Under the pieces are notes generated by a model, which searched no databases, was not told the origin of the DNA, and saw only the letters and a program-made list of their open reading frames with translations. The translations under genes and the position numbers were made by a program. A DNA stretch of 64,000 bases, taken from positions 1-64,000 of the IMG/VR virus record IMGVR_UViG_3300008111_001005; one strand, 5' to 3'. Positions 1 to 6,900 of the stretch are shown in pieces. Source of the DNA: a virus. The stretch's first letter is position 1; each line of letters starts with the position of its first letter.

Positions 1-1
1 C

Positions 2-742
2 TGCAATATCTATGTTGCTCCTGATTTCTGCTCGTCAATTCTTGGTTTTGCATGGGTTCTGTACCAACCTTGGTCAGACCTTGATGGGGTGTGGGTAGAA
101 ACAGAAGTGTTTGGGTTAAGTGGTCCGCATTTAACATTCAGATATGAGAACGAAACGCTGACCCACGAGATGGGGCACTACTGTGGTCTGCATCATGTGT
201 TTAGAAATGGGAATGGGATAGTGTCAAACTGCGGACAGAACTTAGGAGATTGTGAATTCACAGGGGACTACGTATGTGATACACCCCCAACTAAAGTTAG
301 CCAAGGTTGTCCAGGTATTCCAGGTTATTACTGCCCAGCATCTAACTACAACAACGTCCCATTTGCCGCAGATAATCATATGGATTATTCTCACGAGTTA
401 TGTAGAGATAAATTCACTCCAGGACAGATTGAACGTATGCATGCCATGCTTGAGTACCAGAGATCAGAGTTATTCTCAGATGATGTTTTTTGTTTTGGGG
501 ACATAGACAATGATTGTCATGTGGGAACCTCTGATCTTCTGGTTATTCTGTCTAATTACAACTGTGAAGGATGCACTGTTGGGGATTTAGACTTAAATTA
601 TATAGTAAATTCATCAGATTTACTATATTTACTGTCTGTATATGGACAAACGTGTGATTGTGGTTTTGTTATGACCCCAATACAACACATGAGAAAGCCA
701 GAAGACATACACGAATTACTAGAGTATTTAAATAACCACTAA
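2..742 (+). CDS. M43 (pappalysin/cytophagalysin-like) metalloprotease with EF-hand/dockerin-like repeats, 5' partial
   Basis: The frame is open to the left edge, so the N-terminus is missing; the ATG at 89 is internal. The zinc site HEMGHYCGLHH (164-196) fits HExxHxxGxxH of metzincins. It is followed by a cysteine-rich stretch with GDYVCDTPPT and a Met-turn NHMDYS (ATG at 380), which is the M43 arrangement. The sequence before the zinc site (CNIYVAPDFC, LGFAW) also fits M43 cores. From about 497 two Ca-binding-like loops follow, GDIDNDCHVGTSDLL and GDLDLNYIVNSSDLL, resembling dockerin/EF-hand repeats at the ends of secreted Bacteroidetes enzymes. Zinc and calcium binding are expected from the families. 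A role on the virion or on the host surface is inference. Such a protease is unusual in a phage and suggests capture from a host. A signal peptide cannot be assessed. Confidence 0.85.
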   Translation, partial: CNIYVAPDFCSSILGFAWVLYQPWSDLDGVWVETEVFGLSGPHLTFRYENETLTHEMGHYCGLHHVFRNGNGIVSNCGQNLGDCEFTGDYVCDTPPTKVSQGCPGIPGYYCPASNYNNVPFAADNHMDYSHELCRDKFTPGQIERMHAMLEYQRSELFSDDVFCFGDIDNDCHVGTSDLLVILSNYNCEGCTVGDLDLNYIVNSSDLLYLLSVYGQTCDCGFVMTPIQHMRKPEDIHELLEYLNNH

Positions 743-774
743 CCAAACCAACCAACTAAACCAAACCAAACACA
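743..774 (+). promoter_or_regulatory. AACCAAACC-repeat leader before the GroES-like gene
   Basis: The spacer between the protease stop and the next ATG is built of repeats of the type AACCAAACCAACC and TAAACCAAACC, with no GGAGG-like Shine-Dalgarno. Similar leaders precede the ATGs at 1311 and 17390. Bacteroidetes typically initiate at A-rich, unstructured leaders, so this probably acts as a translation enhancer. That role is inferred. Confidence 0.5.
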
Positions 775-1056
775 ATGGAAAGTATTAAATTTAATCCTAC
801 AAGGGACTGGGTATTACTCCCTTTTCCCGATGTAAGTAAAACAGAGTCAGGAATTCTTGTCCCAGCTAGTGCTGAACGCAACATGCGTAAGAATATCTTA
901 AAGGTAATTAAGACGGGACCTGATTGTCAAGTAGTTAAGAAAGGAGATATGGTTATGGTACACCCACAATCTGATGGGTTAGTAATCGATCTCCCTGAAG
1001 GTAAATTCGTTATGGTTAATGAGTTTATGATTTGTGGAATTATCCCAGAAAACTAA
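775..1056 (+). CDS. groES: GroES-like co-chaperonin (Cpn10)
   Basis: The 93-aa length is typical of Cpn10. The N-terminus (NPTRDWVLLPFPDVSKTESG) matches the GroES opening strand of the type 'rPL.DRVLV...ektesGI.iP', followed by GILVPASA. The segment from about residues 19 to 35 corresponds to the mobile loop that docks onto GroEL. The middle KVIKTGPDCQVVKKGDMVMV fits the conserved 'V.avG.G...VK.GD.V' strand. The C-terminal FVMVNEFMICGII corresponds to the final 'lre.DilavI' strand. By analogy with T4 gp31 it could form a lid on host GroEL to fold the phage capsid protein; this is inference. It sits two genes before an HU-like protein and upstream of terL. It overlaps the next gene by one base (TAATG), which suggests coupled translation. 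Confidence 0.85.
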   Translation: MESIKFNPTRDWVLLPFPDVSKTESGILVPASAERNMRKNILKVIKTGPDCQVVKKGDMVMVHPQSDGLVIDLPEGKFVMVNEFMICGIIPEN

Positions 1057-1301
1057 TGAATGGGACAGTCACAATATCTCTAGAAGACTTTGATAGGCTC
1101 AGATATGAGCATGAAAAAGTCAATGATGCAAAAGAAAAGACAATAAGAGCAGCTAAAGAGATTGAAGTCTTTTTATCTTTCTTAATTACACGAGAGGATA
1201 TCACTGAATATGTTGAAGAGTTCAACAATCAGTCTAGCAGTTCTCAGATTAAAATTGTAGATGGGAGAGCCAAAATACAATTTATAGACAAACTCAAATA
1301 A
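1056..1301 (+). CDS. hypothetical protein, 81 aa, helical
   Basis: Not recognised. The start is placed at the ATG at 1056, which overlaps the stop of the GroES-like gene as TAATG, rather than at the in-frame TTG at 1032. The product is charged: residues about 10-45 look like one long helix rich in Glu/Lys (EHEKVNDAKEKTIRAAKEIE), followed by a short basic C-terminal part (IKIVDGRAKIQFIDKLK). No catalytic motif is seen. The tight coupling to the co-chaperonin suggests co-expression; a chaperone accessory role would be speculation. Confidence 0.6.
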   Translation: MNGTVTISLEDFDRLRYEHEKVNDAKEKTIRAAKEIEVFLSFLITREDITEYVEEFNNQSSSSQIKIVDGRAKIQFIDKLK

Positions 1302-1310
1302 ACCAAACCA

Positions 1311-1577
1311 ATGGACAAACAACAAAATAAGCTGTCTATTACGACTATGGTTAAGAATTTCTCTAAGGAACTCTACCAATACGTAAAAGCAGGTGCTCCT
1401 GTAGTGTCCAAAGAGCAATATACAGGAAGATTAAATACTTGTCAGAGCTGTGAGCATCTACTTAGGAATAAAAGATGTGGATTATGTGGGTGTATTGTAG
1501 AACATAAAGCTAAATGGGGAACAGCAGCTTGCCCTGATAATAGATGGGACAATGAAAGTACCAAAGTATCTGAATGA
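1311..1577 (+). CDS. small zinc-ribbon protein
   Basis: The 88-aa product has a basic helical N-terminal half (MVKNFSKELYQYVKAG). A cysteine cluster follows: CQSCEHL, then RCGLCGCIVEHKAKWGTAACP. The CxxC...CxxCxC...C spacing is a zinc ribbon/treble-clef-like arrangement, similar to small phage DUF6171-type proteins. The DNA, RNA or protein target is unknown. An AAACCAAACC leader precedes the ATG. The 3' end overlaps the HU-like gene by 26 nt. Zinc binding is inferred from the cysteines only. Confidence 0.65.
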   Translation: MDKQQNKLSITTMVKNFSKELYQYVKAGAPVVSKEQYTGRLNTCQSCEHLLRNKRCGLCGCIVEHKAKWGTAACPDNRWDNESTKVSE

Positions 1578-1788
1578 TAAGGTTATAATTCAAAGACTAG
1601 CTACGAAATACAATCTTCCATTGCATGTTGTTGAAGACGCAGTATATTCCCAATTTGCATTTGTTTCTAGTACAATACGTAAGGGAGAATTTGAAGCTGT
1701 TAGACTTCCATACCTTGGGAAGTTTCATGTTCGTAGAGGTCGTACTGACTATTTAGACAAGCACAATGAAAGATCTGATAACGATTAG
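1552..1788 (+). CDS. HU/IHF-like DNA-binding protein
   Basis: The 78-aa product has the HU/IHF plan. Two N-terminal helices (VIIQRLATKYNLPLHVVEDAVYSQFAFV) are followed by a strand segment, RKGEFEAVRLPYLGKFHVRRGR. In that segment 'vrLPyLGkFhv' corresponds to the conserved 'v.l.gfGtF.v..r' core of HU/IHF. The long DNA-embracing arms and the C-terminal helix are short or absent. Such truncated IHF-like subunits are common in crAss-like phages. It probably bends or compacts phage DNA or assists packaging next to terL. It overlaps both neighbours (26 nt upstream, 23 nt downstream), consistent with a compact operon. Confidence 0.7.
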   Translation: MKVPKYLNDKVIIQRLATKYNLPLHVVEDAVYSQFAFVSSTIRKGEFEAVRLPYLGKFHVRRGRTDYLDKHNERSDND

Positions 1789-2263
1789 TGGGACAAGTGT
1801 TATCCCATCTCCATATATATTAACCATCTCTGAGTTTAAAGATTTAAAGACTAACGAGCTTGCTGCAGTCTTTTTCTTTGAAGATTACAGATCTCCTTAC
1901 TTTGTTTACGAAGAAGAAGAGAGATGGGAAAAGATATCTACTGATTTGAATGTTAAATTAACTCCTAAAATAAAGGGAGCAGTAGAGAAATATAAAGAAC
2001 TGTCTGAGACATCTGCAGTTAAACTCTTAAAGTCAGCCAAAACATCGGTCACTACTCTTGAGAAATACTTCAAGACAATTGACTTAACGATGGTAGACCA
2101 GAATGGGAGACCAATTAACCAAGCTAAAGACTTAGTTGCTAATCTTGGGAAGATTGCAGATGTAATAGATGGATTGAGTAAACTAGAAGACTTAGTTAAG
2201 AAGGAGCAGCAGAAAGACAACCCAAATAGAGGTGGGGTTGTAGTTAACAAATACTCACAATAA
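1766..2263 (+). CDS. hypothetical protein, 165 aa, upstream of terL
   Basis: Not recognised. The first about 55 residues look like a beta-rich domain (LITISGTSVIPSPYILTIS, then AAVFFFEDYRSPYFVYEEEE). The remainder is helical and lysine-rich (VKLLKSAKTSVTTLEKYF; LGKIADVIDGLSKLEDLVKK). It ends one base before the TerL ATG. Its place directly before the large terminase is the usual slot for a small terminase subunit. The helical C-terminal half could serve oligomerisation, but no helix-turn-helix is evident, so a TerS role is only a hypothesis. Confidence 0.5.
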   Translation: MKDLITISGTSVIPSPYILTISEFKDLKTNELAAVFFFEDYRSPYFVYEEEERWEKISTDLNVKLTPKIKGAVEKYKELSETSAVKLLKSAKTSVTTLEKYFKTIDLTMVDQNGRPINQAKDLVANLGKIADVIDGLSKLEDLVKKEQQKDNPNRGGVVVNKYSQ

Positions 2264-4228
2264 ATGCCGTTTAAGGATACACATAGATTCTCAGAAGCAG
2301 CCAATACATATCTCAAACAAGGGTACTACACAGACGCAATCCTAGGAACAAAAGAGTATTATGAATACTGGGATGAGCAGGCTAAGAGATGCCTTGAAGG
2401 ATATGAATTAGATGAGGTAAGAATTACAGGGTATCACTATTTTTATTTGAACTTCTGCCCCATTGACAGAGCTGTAGATGATGTAATGTTTGATGGGACT
2501 AAGATCTCCCGACGTGAAAGAACATTCCCAGCATTTTATGATGGGGATTATAAATACTTTCACGCAATAGATAGAGCAAGGAGAGAGAACAAACATATCG
2601 TAGTTCTAAAAGCTAGACGTAAGGGTTATTCTTACAAAGCTGGGTCTATGCTTGCTCGTAATTACTTTCTGATACGTAACTCCAAGAACTACGTATTTGC
2701 TGAGCAGAAAGAATACTTAATTGGGGATGGCCTGCTGTCTAAGACTTGGGACTTCTTAAACTTCATAGACGATAATACAGCTTGGACTCAACCGAGATTG
2801 AGGGACAGGGAAATGCACAAGCAGTCTGGGTACAAGAAGAACGTAAACGGGGCTGACGTAGAATTGGGGATGAAATCTCAGATTCTAGGAGTTAGCTTGA
2901 AAGACAATCCTGATAAACTTAGAGGTAAGGCAGGAGAGTTAGTATTCTTTGAGGAAGCTGGTTCCTTCTCAGGACTCCTAAAAGCTTGGGAAGTAGCTAT
3001 GCCTACGATGCGTCAAGGTTCTAAGACTCTTGGGACAATGATTGCATTTGGAACGGGTGGAGAAGAAGGAGTAGGATTTGATGGGATGGATGAATTATTC
3101 TATCACCCAGATGCATATGATTGTTTAGGTTTTGAAAATGAATGGGATCCAGGAGCAATGGGAACAAGATGTGGTTATTTTGTTCCTATCTACGAAAGCT
3201 TAGATGGATTTATTGATGATGAAGGAAACTCACAAATTGAGAAAGCAATAACATTTGAGGAAGCTCAAAGAGAAAATAAGAGAAAGGGAAGTGATGCAAA
3301 ATCTTATGATCAATATATTGCTGAGCATCCATTTACTCCTCAAGAGGCTACACTTCAGACTACAGCAAATCTCTTCGATGTTGCTTCCCTAAAAGAACAA
3401 TACAATAGAGTTAAGACTAGAGACTTAGATAAATCAGGGATTACAGGGTACTTATATTACAAAGGTTCTGAGCTTTCTTTTCGCCCAAGTCCTGATGTAA
3501 GAGCTATAACTAAATTCCCGCATAGAAAGGGAGACGATATAGAAGGTGGAGTAGTTGTATACGAACCCCCATTCAGAACTAAAGACAATACAACACCCGC
3601 AAACCTATATATTATAGGTCATGACCCGTACGCACACGGGACATCATTAAGTGGGGAATCTTTAGGAGCTGCATATGTATTCAAACGCCCAAACAATCTA
3701 TCTAAACCAGATGATATTATTGTAGCATCTTATGTTGGACGTCCAAAGACACAGGATGAATACAATCAAAATCTAATGATGCTTGCGGAGTACTACAATG
3801 CAAAGATTGGATTTGAAAATGACCGAGGAGAGCTCATAGCATACGCTAAGCGATTTAGGAAACTTCACAGACTGCAGGAAGAGTTCGAGATGTTAGACAA
3901 AAAAGAACTAAGATCTAGAACTGTAAAGAGACAGTATGGGATGCACATGACGGAACAAAGAAAACGTCAAGGGGAGTTGTATATACGAGACTGGTTGGTG
4001 TCTCCACGTTCTACAAATGAAGATGGGGAAACAATGCTCAATCTTCATACAATCAATGACTTAGCGTTACTTGAAGAGTTAATCAAGTTTAATCATAAGG
4101 GAAACTTTGACCGAGTTATGTCTTTTATGGTTGTGATGTACCACACACGAGAGTTATATAATAAAGAAGTTGTAGAAATTGTAAACGATAGAGCGTTGGA
4201 TGACTGGTTTGACAATAATTATAGATAA
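2264..4228 (+). CDS. terL: terminase large subunit (TerL)
   Basis: This 654-aa ATP-driven DNA-packaging motor and headful nuclease is in the usual size range. The ATPase domain has a deviant Walker A, KARRKGYSYKAG (about 116-127), and a Walker B, LVFFEEAG (about 226-233). The C-terminal RNase H-like nuclease shows the expected acidic triad: D454 in IIGHDPYAHG, E518/D520 in IGFENDRGE, and D616 in NFDRVMSFMVVMY. The ATG directly follows the preceding stop, and the portal gene follows after 18 nt. The terL-portal order and the long N-terminal region before Walker A fit crAss-like and related Bacteroidetes podoviruses. Function is assigned with high confidence; the packaging mode (cos or pac) cannot be read here. 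Confidence 0.93.
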   Translation: MPFKDTHRFSEAANTYLKQGYYTDAILGTKEYYEYWDEQAKRCLEGYELDEVRITGYHYFYLNFCPIDRAVDDVMFDGTKISRRERTFPAFYDGDYKYFHAIDRARRENKHIVVLKARRKGYSYKAGSMLARNYFLIRNSKNYVFAEQKEYLIGDGLLSKTWDFLNFIDDNTAWTQPRLRDREMHKQSGYKKNVNGADVELGMKSQILGVSLKDNPDKLRGKAGELVFFEEAGSFSGLLKAWEVAMPTMRQGSKTLGTMIAFGTGGEEGVGFDGMDELFYHPDAYDCLGFENEWDPGAMGTRCGYFVPIYESLDGFIDDEGNSQIEKAITFEEAQRENKRKGSDAKSYDQYIAEHPFTPQEATLQTTANLFDVASLKEQYNRVKTRDLDKSGITGYLYYKGSELSFRPSPDVRAITKFPHRKGDDIEGGVVVYEPPFRTKDNTTPANLYIIGHDPYAHGTSLSGESLGAAYVFKRPNNLSKPDDIIVASYVGRPKTQDEYNQNLMMLAEYYNAKIGFENDRGELIAYAKRFRKLHRLQEEFEMLDKKELRSRTVKRQYGMHMTEQRKRQGELYIRDWLVSPRSTNEDGETMLNLHTINDLALLEELIKFNHKGNFDRVMSFMVVMYHTRELYNKEVVEIVNDRALDDWFDNNYR

Positions 4229-4241
4229 TTTATTAACTTTG
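4208..4241 (+). promoter_or_regulatory. Bacteroidetes-type promoter-like sequence before the portal gene
   Basis: TTTG at 4208-4211 and TAACTTTG at 4234-4241 match the Bacteroidetes -33 (TTTG) and -7 (TAnnTTTG) boxes, with 22 nt between them, about one base above the usual spacing. The predicted start site would fall at or just before the portal ATG (4247), giving an almost leaderless mRNA. The match overlaps the end of terL, so chance is possible. Confidence 0.4.
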
Positions 4242-4246
4242 CAAGG

Positions 4247-6481
4247 ATGTACGGATACGCTAAAATACCTAAACAAAGAGTCCCACTAAGCCAGAAGTCT
4301 GAGCAGTGGAGAAAAGATTGTGTTAATGCATTCATTAACATATCTAAATTTGGGCTGTCTGAACGCAGAAATACGCTTAAGACGCTGTATGATTACTACA
4401 ATGGGGAGATTGATGAGCAGGATTATAAGTACGTATTGAAGCCTTATGGGAAAACAAGAGAGAACTTCCCATCTAAATTACGTAACTATCCAATCATCAA
4501 ACCAATTATAGACTTATTACTTGGGGAGAAGTCAAAGCGTCCTATGAACTACACAGTTGTTGTAGAGAATGCGGATGCTATTACGATGAAAGAGGAGGCT
4601 AAAAAGCAATCACTCTTAACCAACATACAAGCTACGTTTATTGCCAAGCTTCAGCAGCAGATGGATCCAAACAATCCTCAGCAGCAACAGCAACAGCCTG
4701 AGCTTCCTAAGCAGATTGTTGAGCAATTCGAAAGAACGTATGTAGATGATAGAGCCATCAAAGGACAGGCTGCTATCAATTACATTATGCAGAAAGAAGA
4801 GATCTACGATAAGTTTCAAAAGCAATTCTTTCACTTCTTAGTTTCTGGGGAATGCTATTCTCATAAAGGTGTCCGCAGGAAAGAACCTTTCTACGAGGTA
4901 CTCAACCCATTAGATATTGACTTTGATAAAGACCCTGATATTGATTTCGTAGAAGATGGGGATTGGGCAATTATTAGAAAATTCGCACATGCATCTACGC
5001 TTGTTGATCACTTTGGGGATTATTTGAGTGAAGAACAAGTATTAGAACTTGAGAACCCAACCCATCAATCTGTAGATACTTACTTATTGTACAGATCTGA
5101 AGCTGCAGGGAATAATGACAATATCTACAGAAATAGACTCATTGAGTGTATCACTGTTTACTGGAAGAGCAGAAAGAGAATTGGATTTGTAGAGTACATG
5201 GATCAGACTACAGGAACCATTGAGGAGATGGAGGTAGATGAATCATACAAGTTAACTCCAGAGCTTAAAGCTCAAGGAGCTAAGCTGAAGTTTGAATGGG
5301 TTAACGAAGTATGGGAAGGTACAAGGATAGATGGGAGATTTTATATTAAGATGTCCCCAATTCCTAATCAGAGAACATCAATGGATAACCCATCATTGTG
5401 TAAACTCCCAATCAATGGGCGGAGATACTCTGATGTCAACTCTAATAACATCTCTTTAGTTAGTTTAGGGATTCCCTATCAGCTTAACTATAACATCTTT
5501 AAGTATAGAATGGAACTATCCATTGCTAGATCTAAAGATATTATTGCTCAGTTTGATATCAATCTTATCCCTAAGAAGTGGGATATGGATAAGTTCATGT
5601 ACTACTTAGAAGGAACAGGTATTGCATGGGTGGACTACAATCAAGAAGGTATTCAGCTGTCCCCAACACACCAGTCGGTACTTGATATGTCTGTAAAGAC
5701 AATAGCTCAGTATATTCAGTTACTTGACTCTATTATGTTAGAGTGGGAAAAGATATCTGGGGTTAATAGACAAAGACAAGGGAGTATTGGAACGTATGAA
5801 GGAAAGGGTGCTTCACAGCAGGCTATTGTACAATCCTCACATATCACTGAAGATATCTTTAGGAAGTTTGCTCAATTCGAACAGAGAGAACTTCAAGGAT
5901 TGTTGGATTATTCGAAAGAAGCTTGGGTAAGTGGGAAGAAGGGAACATACATACTCCCAGATACCTCTATTCAATACTTAGATCTTGATTCTCTTGGGCA
6001 TATGGAAACTGAGTACGGGATATTTATGTCTGACTCAGGAAAGGATCAAGAGAACTTACAGCAGGCACGTTCTATTGCACAGGCTATGATGCAGAACGGA
6101 GTTCCAGCATCTGCAGTTCTAGAGTTATTAGATACTGAGAGCTTTGCAACTATTAAGGATAAGATTGCAAGAGCAGAACGTGCTCAGCAAGAATTGCAGC
6201 AAGCACAACAGCAAGCTGAGATGGAGATGAAGCAGAAAGAACTTGCATCTAAGCAGCAAGAGTCTCAGATGAAGTATCAGGACAGCGAGAGAAATAGACA
6301 GAAAGATATTGAGATTGCATTGATCAATGCAGAAGCATCTGATCAAACAAACAGACTTGATATTGATCTGCAGAAGATGGTATCTGACTTTGAGATTCGT
6401 CAGAAAGAGTTAGACCTCAAGCAACAAGAACTTGGGTTAAAAGAACAAGCTCAATCAGCCCCACAAGCTAAGCAGAAATGA
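4247..6481 (+). CDS. portal protein
   Basis: The 744-aa product is predicted to form the dodecameric portal ring through which DNA is packaged and ejected. The call rests on its position directly after terL, its size, and the N-terminal segment KLRNYPIIKPIIDLLLGEKS (from about residue 77), a signature of portals in crAss-like and related Bacteroidetes phages. A short Gln-rich insert lies near residues 140-155 (NNPQQQQQQ). The C-terminal about 130 residues are Gln/Glu/Lys-rich and strongly predicted coiled coil (ARAERAQQELQQAQQQAE), which would form the portal barrel extending into the head. It overlaps the next gene by 4 nt (ATGA). Confidence 0.85.
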   Translation: MYGYAKIPKQRVPLSQKSEQWRKDCVNAFINISKFGLSERRNTLKTLYDYYNGEIDEQDYKYVLKPYGKTRENFPSKLRNYPIIKPIIDLLLGEKSKRPMNYTVVVENADAITMKEEAKKQSLLTNIQATFIAKLQQQMDPNNPQQQQQQPELPKQIVEQFERTYVDDRAIKGQAAINYIMQKEEIYDKFQKQFFHFLVSGECYSHKGVRRKEPFYEVLNPLDIDFDKDPDIDFVEDGDWAIIRKFAHASTLVDHFGDYLSEEQVLELENPTHQSVDTYLLYRSEAAGNNDNIYRNRLIECITVYWKSRKRIGFVEYMDQTTGTIEEMEVDESYKLTPELKAQGAKLKFEWVNEVWEGTRIDGRFYIKMSPIPNQRTSMDNPSLCKLPINGRRYSDVNSNNISLVSLGIPYQLNYNIFKYRMELSIARSKDIIAQFDINLIPKKWDMDKFMYYLEGTGIAWVDYNQEGIQLSPTHQSVLDMSVKTIAQYIQLLDSIMLEWEKISGVNRQRQGSIGTYEGKGASQQAIVQSSHITEDIFRKFAQFEQRELQGLLDYSKEAWVSGKKGTYILPDTSIQYLDLDSLGHMETEYGIFMSDSGKDQENLQQARSIAQAMMQNGVPASAVLELLDTESFATIKDKIARAERAQQELQQAQQQAEMEMKQKELASKQQESQMKYQDSERNRQKDIEIALINAEASDQTNRLDIDLQKMVSDFEIRQKELDLKQQELGLKEQAQSAPQAKQK

Positions 6482-6900
6482 AGTATATAGAGAAGCTTAA
6501 TAAAGTTAAAGAGGAGAAAGAGAAATATCCTACACTCCCAGAGTTAATCGTGGAGTTATTGGATGCTTCTAATAAATTTCATATCTTGCACTTAATTGTA
6601 ACAGGAACTTCAGCATATGCTCAACACAAAGCGCTGAATGAACTTTATGATAAACTCAGAGAGTTAACTGATCAAGTTGCAGAATCATTTCAAGGGGCTA
6701 CAGGAGAAATTCCTAAATATAAATTTGTATATGCTCCTGAATTAAACTCAATTGATCAAGCTCTTACGTACATAAAAAAGCTTAGAGATAAGATCCACGA
6801 AGTACAAGAGACTATAGAGCAATCTGAGATTGTAAATGATTTAGATACTATTAAAACTGCTCTTAACTCCGCATATTATAAACTTAAGTTTCTTGGTTAA
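6478..6900 (+). CDS. hypothetical helical protein, 140 aa
   Basis: Not recognised. The product is almost entirely predicted helix, with heptad-like charged stretches (KLNKVKEEKEKYPTLPELIV; LTYIKKLRDKIHEVQETIEQ) and no catalytic motif. It is coupled at both ends: it shares ATGA with the portal stop, and its own TAA overlaps the next ATG by one base. A portal- or scaffold-associated assembly factor would fit the position but is unproven. Confidence 0.55.
   Translation: MKYIEKLNKVKEEKEKYPTLPELIVELLDASNKFHILHLIVTGTSAYAQHKALNELYDKLRELTDQVAESFQGATGEIPKYKFVYAPELNSIDQALTYIKKLRDKIHEVQETIEQSEIVNDLDTIKTALNSAYYKLKFLG

Noticed and set aside
1766-2263. Small terminase subunit
   Set aside because: The position fits, but no helix-turn-helix or other TerS pattern can be seen, so it is left as hypothetical.
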